A program made the translations under genes and the position numbers. Of a DNA stretch of 64,000 bases, positions 1-9,597 are shown in pieces (positions within the stretch are counted from its first letter, which is position 1; each line of letters begins with the position of its first letter). The stretch is from positions 62,001 through 126,000 of the forward strand of contig NZ_BMQW01000008.1 in the NCBI RefSeq assembly GCF_014648315.1. Direction: 5' to 3'. The notes under the pieces are model-generated. The model was not told the origin of the DNA. It searched no databases and saw only the letters and a list, made by a program, of their open reading frames with translations. The stretch is from Shewanella ulleungensis. Lineage in GTDB: Bacteria; Pseudomonadota; Gammaproteobacteria; Enterobacterales; Shewanellaceae.

Positions 1-80
1 ATCACGACCACTAGCTCAATTAAAGTAAAACCGTTAGGTTTGGTTTGTGCATAGCGAGAGATTTGTGCGAGTCGGCTCAT
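1..80 (-). CDS. Type IV pilin-like / pseudopilin protein, N-terminus only
   Basis: The minus strand opens with ATG at 80-78 and stays open for 26 codons to the window edge. The short basic leader ends in Gly17, followed by Phe-Thr-Leu-Ile-Glu and a run of Leu and Val. That is the class III prepilin signature: prepilin peptidase cuts after Gly17 and methylates the new N-terminal Phe, and Glu at mature position 5 is conserved. The protein would be an inner-membrane pilin or pseudopilin subunit of a type IV pilus, MSHA pilus or type II secretion system. The C-terminal part that would tell these apart is outside the window. It points the same way as the cyclase gene upstream of it (148-1731), 67 bases away. 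Confidence 0.75.
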   Translation of the reverse strand, partial: MSRLAQISRYAQTKPNGFTLIELVVV

Positions 81-147
81 TATGTAATCGTAATCCTTAA
101 TCTAAGTACGTTAAGCTGATTATTTAACTGTATATCTAGTGCGGTAA

Positions 148-1731
148 CTAACACGCATACATTACTTGGTCTTTGCCTGCATGCTTGGCTTGATACATGG
201 CAACGTCTGCTCGATGAATAAGGCTGTCGGTATCAGTATCGACGCCATCGTATTTAGCTATGCCAATACAGGCGCTAACATGTAACTGGTGGCCATTTAT
301 ATTATAAGGCTGCTTAATTAACTCTAACACTCGTTTAGCCTTACGATTAACAGTATCACACAGGTTATCGTTCTGTAAAAGTAACACAAACTCATCACCA
401 CCATAACGAGCTAAAATATCTCCAAACTCTAAACTGGCCGCAACCTGTTGGCCAATACTCACCAATAGACTGTCACCAATGCCATGACCATAAGTGTCAT
501 TTACTTTTTTAAACCCATCTAAATCGATAAATAAAAGAGAAAATGATTGTTTCGCATCGATGCGTTGCTGAATCGTATATCTAATAGACATCCGATTGGC
601 TAACCCTGTAACCTGGTCATGATTGGCTAAATGCAATGCTTCTGCTTGAGCTTGAGCTAAATCAGCAGTTTTATCTTTCACTCTTTGTGCCAACTCTGCC
701 TGACTATTAATCACCTGTTTAGACATACAATGAAAGCTGTCAAACAAAGTCACAAATTCGGTAGTTTCAATACGCTGTTTAGCCATGGGGCTTAATTGGG
801 TGGGTTGTTCTGCTAAATTACACACTTGAGTTGTCAGCGCTGCAATCGGTCGTGTGATCAATCCGGTCATCCACCAACTTATTAACAAACAGGCAAAAAA
901 CGATAGGGAAGCAACCCATAAAATTGTATTAATTTCAGATTCTGCTCGAGCATACAATTCATCTAAAGGTTGTGGGATCATCACCCCCCACCCAGTTGTT
1001 GGCACAACAGTATAAGCCGCTATCATATCTTGCTTAACTGCTGGTGAGTAAAACTCCATCACACCGGTATTGCCAGCCATCATTTGTTGCACAATGCTGA
1101 CTTTAGACAAACTTTTACTACTGGCTTGCCACTCTTTATTCGGATGAGCTAAAACATTACCTTGGCTATCGACAATAGCAGCATGACCTTTTTTGCCAAA
1201 TTTAACTGCAGACTGCAATAAACCGATAAATGCTGGATTCATTACCGCCAACCAAATACGTTGTTGTTTATCTTTACGGATCATATACAAGGTTGGATTA
1301 ACGACACCGAGTTTATGCACATCAGTAAATGTAGCGCTAGATAATTGAGAAAGATCAAAAACATTATCGCCTTCAATTAACGATAAGGGTTGCAATTGTG
1401 CAGGGCCAAATAACACGTTGACGAGCTGACCTTGAGCGTTATATTCGCCAACTGACTCAACATCAATGTCTTTAAAAAGTGAGATAAATTCTGAAGAAAT
1501 TTGCTGCTTGAAAACAGAGTCAGTCGCATGATTAAATATCGATAAGGCATCAACACTGTAACGGTCTAGTGCTTGTGATAAGTTTTTAGCTAACAATAAA
1601 TGTTTGTCGTGCACCGTTCTATATTCATTATCGAGTGCATTATGGCTGGTCCACAACGCTAATACACAAATAGGTATTAGCGACACTAAAGTCATCGCAA
1701 TTAATAACAAATACCTAAATGATAATTTCAT
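148..1731 (-). CDS. Membrane diguanylate cyclase with Cache sensor, HAMP and GGDEF domains
   Basis: A 527-residue protein. Membrane helix 1 lies at about residues 7-27, a periplasmic Cache-type sensor at about 40-265, membrane helix 2 at about 268-290, then HAMP (about 290-345), a short coiled coil and a GGDEF domain (about 372-527). The active-site motif GGDEF is intact at residues 444-448, so synthesis of cyclic di-GMP from two GTP is likely. The usual inhibitory I-site RxxD five residues upstream is replaced by an EFGD-like sequence, so product feedback through that site is probably absent. The periplasmic ligand cannot be told from sequence. The gene stands alone between the pilin-like gene and glnA. 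Confidence 0.88.
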   Translation of the reverse strand: MKLSFRYLLLIAMTLVSLIPICVLALWTSHNALDNEYRTVHDKHLLLAKNLSQALDRYSVDALSIFNHATDSVFKQQISSEFISLFKDIDVESVGEYNAQGQLVNVLFGPAQLQPLSLIEGDNVFDLSQLSSATFTDVHKLGVVNPTLYMIRKDKQQRIWLAVMNPAFIGLLQSAVKFGKKGHAAIVDSQGNVLAHPNKEWQASSKSLSKVSIVQQMMAGNTGVMEFYSPAVKQDMIAAYTVVPTTGWGVMIPQPLDELYARAESEINTILWVASLSFFACLLISWWMTGLITRPIAALTTQVCNLAEQPTQLSPMAKQRIETTEFVTLFDSFHCMSKQVINSQAELAQRVKDKTADLAQAQAEALHLANHDQVTGLANRMSIRYTIQQRIDAKQSFSLLFIDLDGFKKVNDTYGHGIGDSLLVSIGQQVAASLEFGDILARYGGDEFVLLLQNDNLCDTVNRKAKRVLELIKQPYNINGHQLHVSACIGIAKYDGVDTDTDSLIHRADVAMYQAKHAGKDQVMYAC

Positions 1732-1883
1732 CTAATTATAATTCTCATTATTTTTATTTTGGGCATGTTTCTGCATTGTGGATGAGAAATATATCGAGCA
1801 TATTTCAGCATTGCCGCTGGGTATAGCAATACAAAGGCAACACCTTAGACACATCTGTTTACATTTGCAACATACTGCATAAC

Positions 1884-1911
1884 AAAAAACCCCGATAATT
1901 GCTTATCGGGG
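1884..1911 (-). terminator. Intrinsic terminator of glnA
   Basis: Read on the minus strand, a 9-bp GC-containing stem (CCCCGATAA against TTATCGGGG) with a 4-base loop is followed by six T residues. It lies about 45 bases beyond the glnA stop codon. Confidence 0.85.
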
Positions 1912-1954
1912 TTGGGTATTTTGCAATACTGAGTCGTCTATAAAAATAGACTCA

Positions 1955-3364
1955 TTATAGGCTGTAGTACATCTCAAACTCTAATGGGTGAGTAGTACGT
2001 GCTACACGTTCAGCTTCACCTTTCTTAATTGCGATATAAGACTGGATGAAGTCTTCACTGAATACGCCACCTTTAGTTAAGAACTCATGATCAGCTTGTA
2101 GATTCTCAAGCGCATTTTCTAAAGAGGTCGCAACTTGTGGGATCTCAGCCGCTTCTTCAGCAGGTAAGTCATACAAGTCTTTGTCCATTGCTTCACCTGG
2201 GTGGATCTTGTTTTGAATACCGTCAAGACCAGCCATTAGTAGTGCAGCAAAACCTAAATATGGGTTTGCATGTGGATCAGGGAAACGCGCTTCGATACGA
2301 CGGCCTTTAGGGCTTGGTACCACTGGGATACGGATTGACGCACTACGGTTACGCGCTGAGTAAGCTAGCATAACTGGAGCTTCAAAATGTGGTACTAAAC
2401 GCTTATAAGAGTTAGTGCTTGGGTTGGTAAATGCGTTCAATGCACGAGCGTGCTTGATGATACCGCCAATATAAAACAAAGCTAATTCACTTAAGCCAGC
2501 GTACTTGTCACCAGCGAATAAGTTAACGCCGTCTTTTGCTAAAGATTGGTGAACGTGCATACCGCTACCGTTGTCACCAACGATTGGTTTTGGCATAAAT
2601 GTCGCTGTCTTTCCATAAGCATGAGCCATGTTATGAACAACGTATTTTAGAATTTGGATTTCATCTGCTTTTTTAGTCAGCGTATTAAAACGTGTCGCGA
2701 TTTCGTTTTGACCCGCTGTTGCCACTTCATGGTGATGCGCTTCAACAACTTGACCCATTTCTTCAAGCACTAAACACATTGCTGAACGTAAGTCTTGTGA
2801 TGAATCGACAGGAGCAACTGGGAAATAACCCCCTTTAACCATTGGACGGTGACCAGTGTTGCCGTCTTCATAGCTAGTACTTGAGTTCCAAGCAGCTTCT
2901 TTGGCGTCGATTTTAACGAAACAACCTGACATATCAGTGCCAAAACGTACGTCGTCGAATAAGAAGAATTCTGGCTCTGGACCGATCAATACTGTGTCAG
3001 CGATACCCGTAGAAACAAGATACGCTTCTGCTTTTTTAGCAATTGAACGTGGGTCACGATCATAACCAGTCATAGTACCTGGCTCTAAAATATCACAACG
3101 AATAAGTGCTGTTGTTTCTTCAGTAAATGGATCTAAAACGAACGTTGTTGGATCAGGCATTAATACCATGTCTGATTCATTGATGCCTTTCCAACCTGTA
3201 ATTGAAGAACCGTCAAACATTTTGCCGTCTTCAAAAAAATCTTCATTGACTTGATGAGATGGAATAGAAACATGCTGCTCTTTACCTTTAGTGTCGGTAA
3301 AGCGCAAATCAACAAACTTAACTTCTAACTCTTCAAGTTGCTTTAAAACTGATTCAACTGACAT
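1955..3364 (-). CDS. glnA: Glutamine synthetase, type I
   Basis: A 469-residue enzyme that forms glutamine from glutamate, ammonia and ATP in the cytoplasm, working as a dodecamer. The N-terminal beta-grasp domain is followed by the catalytic domain with the expected glutamate and ATP motifs ([24 protein letters not shown]). The adenylylation loop KDLYDLP near residue 397 carries the Tyr modified by GlnE in GSI-beta enzymes. Full length for the family. The start has a strong GGAGG ribosome site 7 bases upstream. Upstream are a sigma54-type promoter and an NtrC palindrome, and glnLG (NtrB/NtrC) lies 3.5 kb away, so induction under nitrogen limitation is expected. It is divergent from typA, the arrangement also found in enteric bacteria. 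Confidence 0.98.
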   Translation of the reverse strand: MSVESVLKQLEELEVKFVDLRFTDTKGKEQHVSIPSHQVNEDFFEDGKMFDGSSITGWKGINESDMVLMPDPTTFVLDPFTEETTALIRCDILEPGTMTGYDRDPRSIAKKAEAYLVSTGIADTVLIGPEPEFFLFDDVRFGTDMSGCFVKIDAKEAAWNSSTSYEDGNTGHRPMVKGGYFPVAPVDSSQDLRSAMCLVLEEMGQVVEAHHHEVATAGQNEIATRFNTLTKKADEIQILKYVVHNMAHAYGKTATFMPKPIVGDNGSGMHVHQSLAKDGVNLFAGDKYAGLSELALFYIGGIIKHARALNAFTNPSTNSYKRLVPHFEAPVMLAYSARNRSASIRIPVVPSPKGRRIEARFPDPHANPYLGFAALLMAGLDGIQNKIHPGEAMDKDLYDLPAEEAAEIPQVATSLENALENLQADHEFLTKGGVFSEDFIQSYIAIKKGEAERVARTTHPLEFEMYYSL

Positions 3365-3471
3365 TCTTAAGCCTCCGGTAGGGTAAAGGGTTGTCCCTTA
3401 ATATAATCTTGGTATTCGCCAGATGGTGCATCTGGAAAACGAATTTTCATTATTACGATTACTGCCAATAA

Positions 3472-3487
3472 AGCGATAATCATGCCA
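3472..3487 (-). promoter_or_regulatory. Sigma54 (RpoN) promoter of glnA
   Basis: On the minus strand the sequence TGGCATGATTATCGCT matches the sigma54 -24/-12 consensus TGGCACGNNNNTTGCW at nearly all positions, with the invariant GG and GC correctly spaced. It lies about 108 bases upstream of the glnA start codon, and the NtrC palindrome lies upstream of it at typical enhancer distance. Confidence 0.75.
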
Positions 3488-3550
3488 ATTAGTTAACCTT
3501 TTGATTTTGTTGATTTTGAAAATATCTAAAATCAGCAAAACAAACACTTC

Positions 3551-3566
3551 GCACCAACCTTGTGCA
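3551..3566. promoter_or_regulatory. NtrC binding palindrome upstream of glnA
   Basis: GCACCAACCTTGTGCA fits the NtrC pattern GCAC-N7-GTGC exactly. It sits about 64-79 bases upstream of the -24 element. Two more TGGTGC half-sites follow at 3583-3588 and 3601-3606, 18 bases apart, which could be weaker enhancer sites. This matches the known activation of glnA by phosphorylated NtrC with sigma54 in proteobacteria. Confidence 0.7.
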
Positions 3567-3688
3567 TCACTATGTTTCAATGTGGTGCAAAAGTCCATTG
3601 TGGTGCGTGTGCAAATTGATAAAATTTTAGCCACTGTCACATTTGTGTATGACAAGCTTGTTACGATTACTTAAATAAAGGTTTTAAC

Positions 3689-3787
3689 GTGGTTTTTGAG
3701 CTCAATCAAGCTGAAAAAATTGATGTGTTCAAAAATAATCCTATCTACAAAAGCCGTGCTGAAGTAGAATGGCACGCTTTTTTGTAG
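3689..3787 (+). CDS. Possible 32-residue small protein between glnA and typA
   Basis: A GTG start at 3689 has AAGG seven bases upstream and opens a 32-codon frame ending in TAG at 3785-3787, just before typA. The predicted peptide is soluble and charged (it contains Glu-Leu-Asn-Gln-Ala-Glu-Lys and ends Glu-Trp-His-Ala-Phe-Leu), with no membrane segment or known motif. The last codons overlap an imperfect hairpin (GCCGTGC against GCACGC) followed by six T, so the region could instead be a short RNA or leader ending in a terminator. Function unknown; reality as a gene is uncertain. Confidence 0.3.
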   Translation: MVFELNQAEKIDVFKNNPIYKSRAEVEWHAFL

Positions 3788-3791
3788 TGTA

Positions 3792-3797
3792 TATAAT
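3792..3797 (+). promoter_or_regulatory. Candidate -10 box of typA
   Basis: A perfect TATAAT hexamer lies 52 bases before the typA GTG start, just after the T-run of the preceding hairpin. No good -35 hexamer stands at the expected distance, so this is only a candidate. Confidence 0.4.
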
Positions 3798-3849
3798 GAT
3801 ATTTCACTATGAAGCCCCCTTTTTTTATTGATGGTTTAGAGGTTTATCC

Positions 3850-5661
3850 GTGCTAGAGAATTTACGTAACATCGCCATTATTGCCCACGTTGACCATGGT
3901 AAAACTACCCTGGTAGACAAGTTGTTGGCGCAGTCAGGAACCCTTGCATCTCGTGGAGAAGCTACTGAGCGGGTTATGGATTCTAACGATCTTGAAAAAG
4001 AACGTGGGATCACCATTCTGGCAAAGAACACTGCCATCAAGTGGAATGACTACCGTATTAACATCGTAGACACACCAGGTCACGCCGATTTCGGTGGTGA
4101 AGTAGAACGTGTTCTATCTATGGTAGATTCAGTTTTACTATTGGTTGACGCTGTTGATGGCCCAATGCCACAAACTCGCTTCGTAACCAAAAAAGCGTTC
4201 GCGCAAGGCTTAAAGCCGATTGTTGTAATCAACAAAATTGACCGTCCAGGCGCTCGTCCAGATTGGGTTATTGACCAAGTATTCGATCTATTCGACAACT
4301 TAGGTGCAACTGACGAACAGTTAGATTTCCCTATTGTGTATGCTTCTGCATTAAATGGTTTTGCTACTTTAGACCCAGAAGATACTAGCACAGACATGAC
4401 ACCTCTTTTCCAAACCATCGTTGAGAAAGTTTCTTTCCCAGACGCTGATTCGGAAGGTGCATTCCAGATGCAAATTTCTCAAATCGATTACAACTCATAC
4501 GTAGGTGTTATCGGTATTGGTCGCATTAAGCGTGGTAGCGTAAAAACTAACCAACAAGTTACCATTATTGGTGCTGATGGTAAGAAACGTAACGGTAAAA
4601 TGGGCCAAGTATTAGGTTACATGGGTCTAGACCGTACTGAAGTTGAAATCGCTAACGCCGGTGACATCGTGGCCATTACTGGTTTAGGTGAGCTAAAGAT
4701 TTCTGACACTATTTGTGCAGTGAATGAAGTTGAAGCATTACCGCCATTAACAGTTGACGAACCAACGCTAACAATGACGTTCCAAGTAAACACTTCTCCG
4801 TTCGCGGGTAAAGAAGGTAAGTATGTGACTTCACGTAACATTCTTGAGCGTTTACAAACTGAATTAGTTCATAACGTTGCATTACGTGTTGAAGAAACTG
4901 ACAGCCCAGATCGTTTCCGCGTATCTGGCCGTGGTGAATTACACTTATCAATCTTAATTGAAAACATGCGTCGTGAAGGTTACGAGTTAGCGGTATCACG
5001 TCCTGAAGTAATTCTTAAGACTATTGATGACCAGCTATGTGAACCATTCGAAACGGTTACTGTTGACGTTGAAGAAGAACACCAAGGTACCGTAATTGAA
5101 AAATTAGGTATCCGTAAAGCTGAAATGAAAGACATGCAACTTGACGGTAAAGGTCGTGTACGTATCGATTTCGTTATCCCAAGCCGTGGCTTAATTGGTT
5201 TCCAAACTGAATTCTTAACTGCGACTTCAGGTACTGGTTTGATTTACCATTCATTTGATCACTATGGTCCACATAAAGGCGGTGACATCGGTCAACGTGC
5301 TAACGGTGTATTGATTTCAAACGCAACGGGTAAAGCATTAACATTCGCACTATTTGGTCTGCAGGACCGTGGTCGTCTGTTTATTGGCCATGCTGCCGAA
5401 GTATATGAAGGTCAAGTAGTTGGTATTCACGCTCGCTCAAACGATTTGACAGTTAACTGTCTTAAAGGCAAGCAGCTAACCAACATGCGTGCATCTGGTA
5501 CTGACGAAGCTCAAGTATTGACTCCACCAATCAACTTGACTCTTGAGCAAGCGCTTGAGTTCATCGATGATGACGAGTTAGTAGAAGTAACACCTAAGAA
5601 TATCCGTGTTCGTAAAAAATTCTTAACTGAAAACGAACGTAAGCGTAACAACCGCGGTTAA
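3850..5661 (+). CDS. typA: Ribosome-associated GTPase BipA/TypA
   Basis: A 603-residue translational GTPase of the EF-G family that binds the 70S ribosome and helps 50S assembly and stress or cold adaptation. GTPase motifs are complete: P-loop [10 protein letters not shown] near residues 11-20, DTPGHADF near 74 and NKID near 128. Domains II, III and V and the BipA-specific C-terminal domain follow, ending in a basic tail. GTG at 3850 is chosen because the family starts with Leu-Glu-Asn-Leu-Arg-Asn directly after the initiator. Divergent from glnA, followed by its own terminator. Confidence 0.97.
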   Translation: MLENLRNIAIIAHVDHGKTTLVDKLLAQSGTLASRGEATERVMDSNDLEKERGITILAKNTAIKWNDYRINIVDTPGHADFGGEVERVLSMVDSVLLLVDAVDGPMPQTRFVTKKAFAQGLKPIVVINKIDRPGARPDWVIDQVFDLFDNLGATDEQLDFPIVYASALNGFATLDPEDTSTDMTPLFQTIVEKVSFPDADSEGAFQMQISQIDYNSYVGVIGIGRIKRGSVKTNQQVTIIGADGKKRNGKMGQVLGYMGLDRTEVEIANAGDIVAITGLGELKISDTICAVNEVEALPPLTVDEPTLTMTFQVNTSPFAGKEGKYVTSRNILERLQTELVHNVALRVEETDSPDRFRVSGRGELHLSILIENMRREGYELAVSRPEVILKTIDDQLCEPFETVTVDVEEEHQGTVIEKLGIRKAEMKDMQLDGKGRVRIDFVIPSRGLIGFQTEFLTATSGTGLIYHSFDHYGPHKGGDIGQRANGVLISNATGKALTFALFGLQDRGRLFIGHAAEVYEGQVVGIHARSNDLTVNCLKGKQLTNMRASGTDEAQVLTPPINLTLEQALEFIDDDELVEVTPKNIRVRKKFLTENERKRNNRG

Positions 5662-5682
5662 TTCTGTTCAGTAAAAATATCT

Positions 5683-5709
5683 AGCCCAGATAATTATCTG
5701 GGCTTTTTT
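5683..5709 (+). terminator. Intrinsic terminator of typA
   Basis: The palindrome AGCCCAGATAATTATCTGGGCT is followed at once by a T-run, 22 bases after the typA stop. Confidence 0.88.
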
Positions 5710-5802
5710 ATGCCTGTAGCAACATGAAAACATTTAACTAGGAAGTTTAATTAAAGATCTGTAATACTCATCCACAACATTTAACATTAATTGGGAGTCG
5801 AT

Positions 5803-6114
5803 ATGAGTATGTTGCAACATGTCAGTGTGGCAAAACAGGCCAACGTATATTTTAATGGCAAGGTCACAAGCAGAAGCGTGTTGTTTACCGATGGCAGCAG
5901 ACAAACTTTGGGTGTAGTACTACCGGGTGAATATGAGTTTTCAACTGCTGAAGGTGAAATCATGCAAGTGACTTCTGGCGAATTTGAGGTGTTACTACCA
6001 GGCGAAACAGACTGGAAGGCATTCAGCGCAGGTAGCCAATTTGAACTTGCACCAAATGTGAGCTTTAGCTTACGCACGAGTCAAATATCAGAATACTGCT
6101 GTCATTATATCTAG
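5803..6114 (+). CDS. ppnP: Pyrimidine/purine nucleoside phosphorylase (DUF1255 family)
   Basis: A small one-domain cupin protein, 103 residues from ATG 5803. PpnP splits nucleosides with phosphate into free base and ribose-1-phosphate. The family signature is visible: [27 protein letters not shown] and a C-terminal YCCHYI that corresponds to the Tyr-Leu-Cys-Arg-Tyr-Leu end of the E. coli protein. A TTG 12 bases upstream is in frame, but the GGGAG at 5793-5797 supports ATG 5803. Single gene with its own terminator. Confidence 0.9.
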   Translation: MSMLQHVSVAKQANVYFNGKVTSRSVLFTDGSRQTLGVVLPGEYEFSTAEGEIMQVTSGEFEVLLPGETDWKAFSAGSQFELAPNVSFSLRTSQISEYCCHYI

Positions 6115-6138
6115 CAGCAAATTTAGCATATTGTCAGA

Positions 6139-6172
6139 TCAGCTTAATCAAGACAGATTAAGCTGATTTTTT
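6139..6172 (+). terminator. Intrinsic terminator of ppnP
   Basis: An 11-bp stem (TCAGCTTAATC against GATTAAGCTGA) with a 6-base loop is followed by a T-run. Confidence 0.88.
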
Positions 6173-6221
6173 AATAAAAAGCGTCTACTCTATGAAAATA
6201 TTGGTTTTCAAGGAGTTCAAC

Positions 6222-6746
6222 ATGCGCGCTATTTTACTTATTGGCTTGCTTATCATTAGCGCCAGCAGCCTCGCTACGGTTTATCGCTGGGTAGATGAAA
6301 ATGGTAAAGTACATTATTCTGACGAACCAAAAGCTAACGCAGAAGCTGTTGACCTTAATCAGAATACTCAAAACAGTATGACCATCAATACCCCGCCCCA
6401 AGCTAGTGTGACACCGAAAGAAACCACACAAGTTAGCTATACAGTCACGATTATCTCACCACAAGAAGAAGCGACCATTCGCGATAATAATGGCGACATC
6501 AGCGTCGATGTGAGTGTTGCACCAAAACTGCCAAAAGGTGCCAAAATGATATTGCTAGTAGATGGTGTAGCGGCAACTGAGCCACAAACCTCAACGACAT
6601 TTCAACTCAAGGGTATTTTTAGAGGCGAACATAACATTGTTGTCAATGTGGTAGCACAAAGCGGCAAAGTACTTGCATCTAGCTCTCCAAGAAAGGTATT
6701 TCTGCACCAGGCATCAGTATTTGGACCGGCTAAAAAGTCTAGATAA
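6222..6746 (+). CDS. DUF4124 domain-containing exported protein
   Basis: A 174-residue protein. The signal peptide is about residues 1-18 (Met-Arg-Ala-Ile then a hydrophobic core ending SSLA). The DUF4124 motif follows at once, with Tyr-Arg-Trp-Val-Asp-Glu-Asn-Gly-Lys-Val-His-Tyr-Ser-Asp. The C-terminal half looks like an all-beta Ig-like fold. Members are periplasmic or envelope proteins of unknown role. A frame opening at 6192 is longer, but AGGAG at 6211-6215 and the signal peptide fix the start at 6222. It lies just upstream of glnLG, but the NtrC sites separate the two. Confidence 0.8.
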   Translation: MRAILLIGLLIISASSLATVYRWVDENGKVHYSDEPKANAEAVDLNQNTQNSMTINTPPQASVTPKETTQVSYTVTIISPQEEATIRDNNGDISVDVSVAPKLPKGAKMILLVDGVAATEPQTSTTFQLKGIFRGEHNIVVNVVAQSGKVLASSSPRKVFLHQASVFGPAKKSR

Positions 6747-6835
6747 AAAGATAAAATTTATATTATTCATTAAGTTAACATTAATGTTTAGATTTTTTGT
6801 CTCGATTGCTGTTTGTGTGGAATAGGTTGCAGCCT

Positions 6836-6863
6836 GCACCAAACTGGTGCACCATGTTAGTGC
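6836..6863. promoter_or_regulatory. Two overlapping NtrC sites before glnLG
   Basis: Two exact GCAC-N7-GTGC palindromes (6836-6850 and 6849-6863) share a GC dinucleotide, so their centres are 13 bases apart. They lie 22 bases before the glnL start, a position where bound NtrC would block or limit glnLG transcription. NtrC autoregulation of glnLG is known in enteric bacteria; the repressor role here is inferred from position. Confidence 0.75.
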
Positions 6864-6884
6864 AACCCCATATTAGGACGGCGA

Positions 6885-7922
6885 ATGGACACCAATAACC
6901 TACTCAATCATTTAGTTACGGCAGTGCTGGTTATCAACACGGAGCTAAAACCATGCTATGCCAACGCCGCAGCGGCGCAATTACTTGGGATAGGCAATCA
7001 CAAACTACTTGAGCAAACATTACCTGAACTTTATCAATTAATGGGAGTAGAGCCACAGCTACTTCGCGATGCCATTGCAGCCGGCCAAGGCCTAACCGTA
7101 AACACAGCGGCACTAATTACTCTTGACGGACAGCATCACACAATTGATATCACCTTAATGCCCATTGAAAATGATGCCAACCTGAGTATTTTAGAGTTAC
7201 GCCAAGTTGATCAGCAACGCCGTATACATCAGCAATTAAATATGGACGCCCAGCAGCAAGCTGCACAGTTTTTAGTTCGTAATTTGGCTCATGAGATTAA
7301 AAATCCTTTAGGCGGTCTTCGGGGCGCAGCGCAGTTACTCTCTCGAGAATTAACCTCCCCCGATTTAAAAGAATTTACCAGTTTAATCATTGAACAAGCC
7401 GATAGACTACGCAATTTGGTCGACCGACTTTTAGGCCCACAACGCCCAACTCAACATTCTGTACATAGCATTCACCAGGTGGTGCAGAAAGTATTAAAAT
7501 TAGTGCAAATGGCACTACCAGACAATATTAAACTCAAGCGAGATTACGACCCGTCGATCCCAGACTTACAAATGGATCCCGATCAAATGCAACAAGCTGT
7601 GCTCAATATTGTTCAAAATGCGATTCAAGCATTGGAATCCTGTGGCGGCGAAATTTTAATAAGAACGCGCACTCAACATCAAGTCACCATTGGTACTCAA
7701 CGTTATAAATTAGTCTTAGCATTGTCGATTATTGATAATGGTCCAGGCATTCCACCCGACTTAGTAGACACACTTTTTTACCCTATGGTTACGGGCCGAG
7801 ACGAAGGTTCCGGTCTAGGGTTATCAATTGCTCATAACATTGCTCGTTTACATGGCGGCCGTATTGATTGTATTTCAGCACCTGGACACACCGAATTTAT
7901 TATTAACCTGCCATTACAATAA
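6885..7922 (+). CDS. glnL: Nitrogen regulation sensor kinase NtrB
   Basis: A 345-residue cytoplasmic histidine kinase. A PAS domain covers about residues 1-110, the HisKA dimerisation helix carries His136 in the NLAHEIKNPLGG motif, and the HATPase domain (about 225-345) has the N box NIVQNAIQAL, the G1 box DNGPGI and the G2 box GSGLGLSIA. NtrB phosphorylates and dephosphorylates NtrC under control of the PII protein. There are no membrane segments, as expected. The start has a good AGGACGG site. glnG follows after 36 bases in the same transcript. Confidence 0.96.
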   Translation: MDTNNLLNHLVTAVLVINTELKPCYANAAAAQLLGIGNHKLLEQTLPELYQLMGVEPQLLRDAIAAGQGLTVNTAALITLDGQHHTIDITLMPIENDANLSILELRQVDQQRRIHQQLNMDAQQQAAQFLVRNLAHEIKNPLGGLRGAAQLLSRELTSPDLKEFTSLIIEQADRLRNLVDRLLGPQRPTQHSVHSIHQVVQKVLKLVQMALPDNIKLKRDYDPSIPDLQMDPDQMQQAVLNIVQNAIQALESCGGEILIRTRTQHQVTIGTQRYKLVLALSIIDNGPGIPPDLVDTLFYPMVTGRDEGSGLGLSIAHNIARLHGGRIDCISAPGHTEFIINLPLQ

Positions 7923-7958
7923 TTAGTATGCCCTTTATTGGCAGAATGAGGTTTTAAC

Positions 7959-9371
7959 ATGAACATAAGCGAACAAGTTTGGATCCTCGACGACGATAGT
8001 TCTATCCGTTGGGTATTAGAAAAAGCACTCAAAGGTGCCTCGTTGTCTACTGCAAGCTTTGCCGCTGCCGAATCACTGTGGCAAGCTCTAGAATCATCAC
8101 AGCCACAAGTTATTGTGTCAGACATCCGTATGCCCGGTACTGACGGATTAACCTTACTCGACCGCTTACAGCTGCACTACCCACATATTCCAGTCATCAT
8201 CATGACAGCGCATTCAGATTTAGACAGCGCAGTAAGTGCCTATCAAGCAGGAGCTTTTGAATATCTCCCTAAGCCATTTGATATCGATGAAGCCATTAGC
8301 TTAGTTGAGCGCGCACTAACTCATGCCACAGAACAAACACCTGTTGCAGCAGTCGATACCGCGGTCAAAACCCCAGAAATCATTGGTGAAGCGCCAGCGA
8401 TGCAAGAGGTATTTCGGGCGATTGGGCGTTTATCGCGCTCATCCATTAGCGTGCTCATTAATGGCCAATCGGGAACCGGTAAAGAGTTAGTGGCCGGCGC
8501 ATTGCATAAACATAGCCCACGTAAAGATAAATCATTTATTGCGTTAAATATGGCGGCGATCCCTAAAGACTTAATCGAGTCAGAACTGTTTGGCCATGAA
8601 AAAGGCGCATTTACTGGTGCAGCAAATGTGCGCCAAGGACGTTTTGAACAAGCCAATGGCGGCACGTTATTCTTAGATGAAATCGGCGATATGCCATTAG
8701 ATGTACAAACTCGCTTATTACGCGTGCTAGCTGATGGCCAGTTTTACCGTGTTGGGGGCCATCAGGCGGTACAAGTTGATGTGCGTATTATTGCCGCGAC
8801 CCATCAAAATTTAGAAGTGTTAGTGCAAAAAGGCACTTTCCGCGAAGATCTATTTCACCGCTTGAACGTGATCCGCGTGCATCTACCACCACTATCACAA
8901 CGCCGCGAAGATATCGCACAACTTGCGACTCACTTTTTATCAACAGCAGCAAAAGAGATCGGTGTTGAGCCCAAAATTCTAACTAAAGAAACAGCAATCA
9001 AGTTGGCAAATCTGCCATGGCCCGGTAACGTTCGTCAGCTGGAGAACACATGTCGCTGGTTAACCGTTATGGCATCTGGTCAAGAAATTCTGCCGCAAGA
9101 CTTACCCCCAGAGTTGCTAAAAGACCCGGTCGCAAACCAACAAAAACAAGCTGGCGCAAGCGATTGGCAAACAGCATTAACTGATTGGATAGACGAGAAA
9201 CTGGCCGCTGGTGAAAGTGATTTATTAACTGAGGTACAGCCTGAGTTTGAACGGATATTACTTGAAACAGCACTACGACATACTCAAGGGCATAAGCAAG
9301 AAGCCGCCAAGCGTTTAGGTTGGGGGCGCAACACTCTGACACGTAAACTTAAAGAACTATCGATGGACTAA
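7959..9371 (+). CDS. glnG: Nitrogen regulator NtrC, sigma54 activator
   Basis: A 470-residue response regulator. The receiver domain has Asp55 (SDIRMPG) with the acidic pair at Asp11-Asp12 and the conserved Lys in the KPF motif. The AAA+ domain has Walker A GQSGTGKE near 169-176 and the GAFTGA loop at 216-221 that contacts sigma54. A Fis-type helix-turn-helix forms the C-terminus (about 425-470, AAKRLGWGRNTLTRKLKEL). It activates glnA and other nitrogen genes. All key residues are present. Confidence 0.97.
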   Translation: MNISEQVWILDDDSSIRWVLEKALKGASLSTASFAAAESLWQALESSQPQVIVSDIRMPGTDGLTLLDRLQLHYPHIPVIIMTAHSDLDSAVSAYQAGAFEYLPKPFDIDEAISLVERALTHATEQTPVAAVDTAVKTPEIIGEAPAMQEVFRAIGRLSRSSISVLINGQSGTGKELVAGALHKHSPRKDKSFIALNMAAIPKDLIESELFGHEKGAFTGAANVRQGRFEQANGGTLFLDEIGDMPLDVQTRLLRVLADGQFYRVGGHQAVQVDVRIIAATHQNLEVLVQKGTFREDLFHRLNVIRVHLPPLSQRREDIAQLATHFLSTAAKEIGVEPKILTKETAIKLANLPWPGNVRQLENTCRWLTVMASGQEILPQDLPPELLKDPVANQQKQAGASDWQTALTDWIDEKLAAGESDLLTEVQPEFERILLETALRHTQGHKQEAAKRLGWGRNTLTRKLKELSMD

Positions 9372-9597
9372 ATGAGTTAAAATCAAGCTATTGATTGAGA
9401 GATAAAGAGTATCAGATAAAATTAAGTCTATATATTACAGTAGATTATACTTCCAACAAGGATGCATGTGAGTATACGCTCAAATTTATAAATTATTTTA
9501 TCTTTTACTCGAAACGGTACATGCAAATAGGATTGTGAGTGCTAGAATAAAACATCAGTACAACGATATTTGCTTATCTCAAGTGCAAGGATAGATT

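Noticed and set aside
3398..3655. 85-codon minus-strand frame upstream of glnA
   Set aside because: It covers the glnA sigma54 promoter and NtrC sites and has no ribosome site or protein-like composition.
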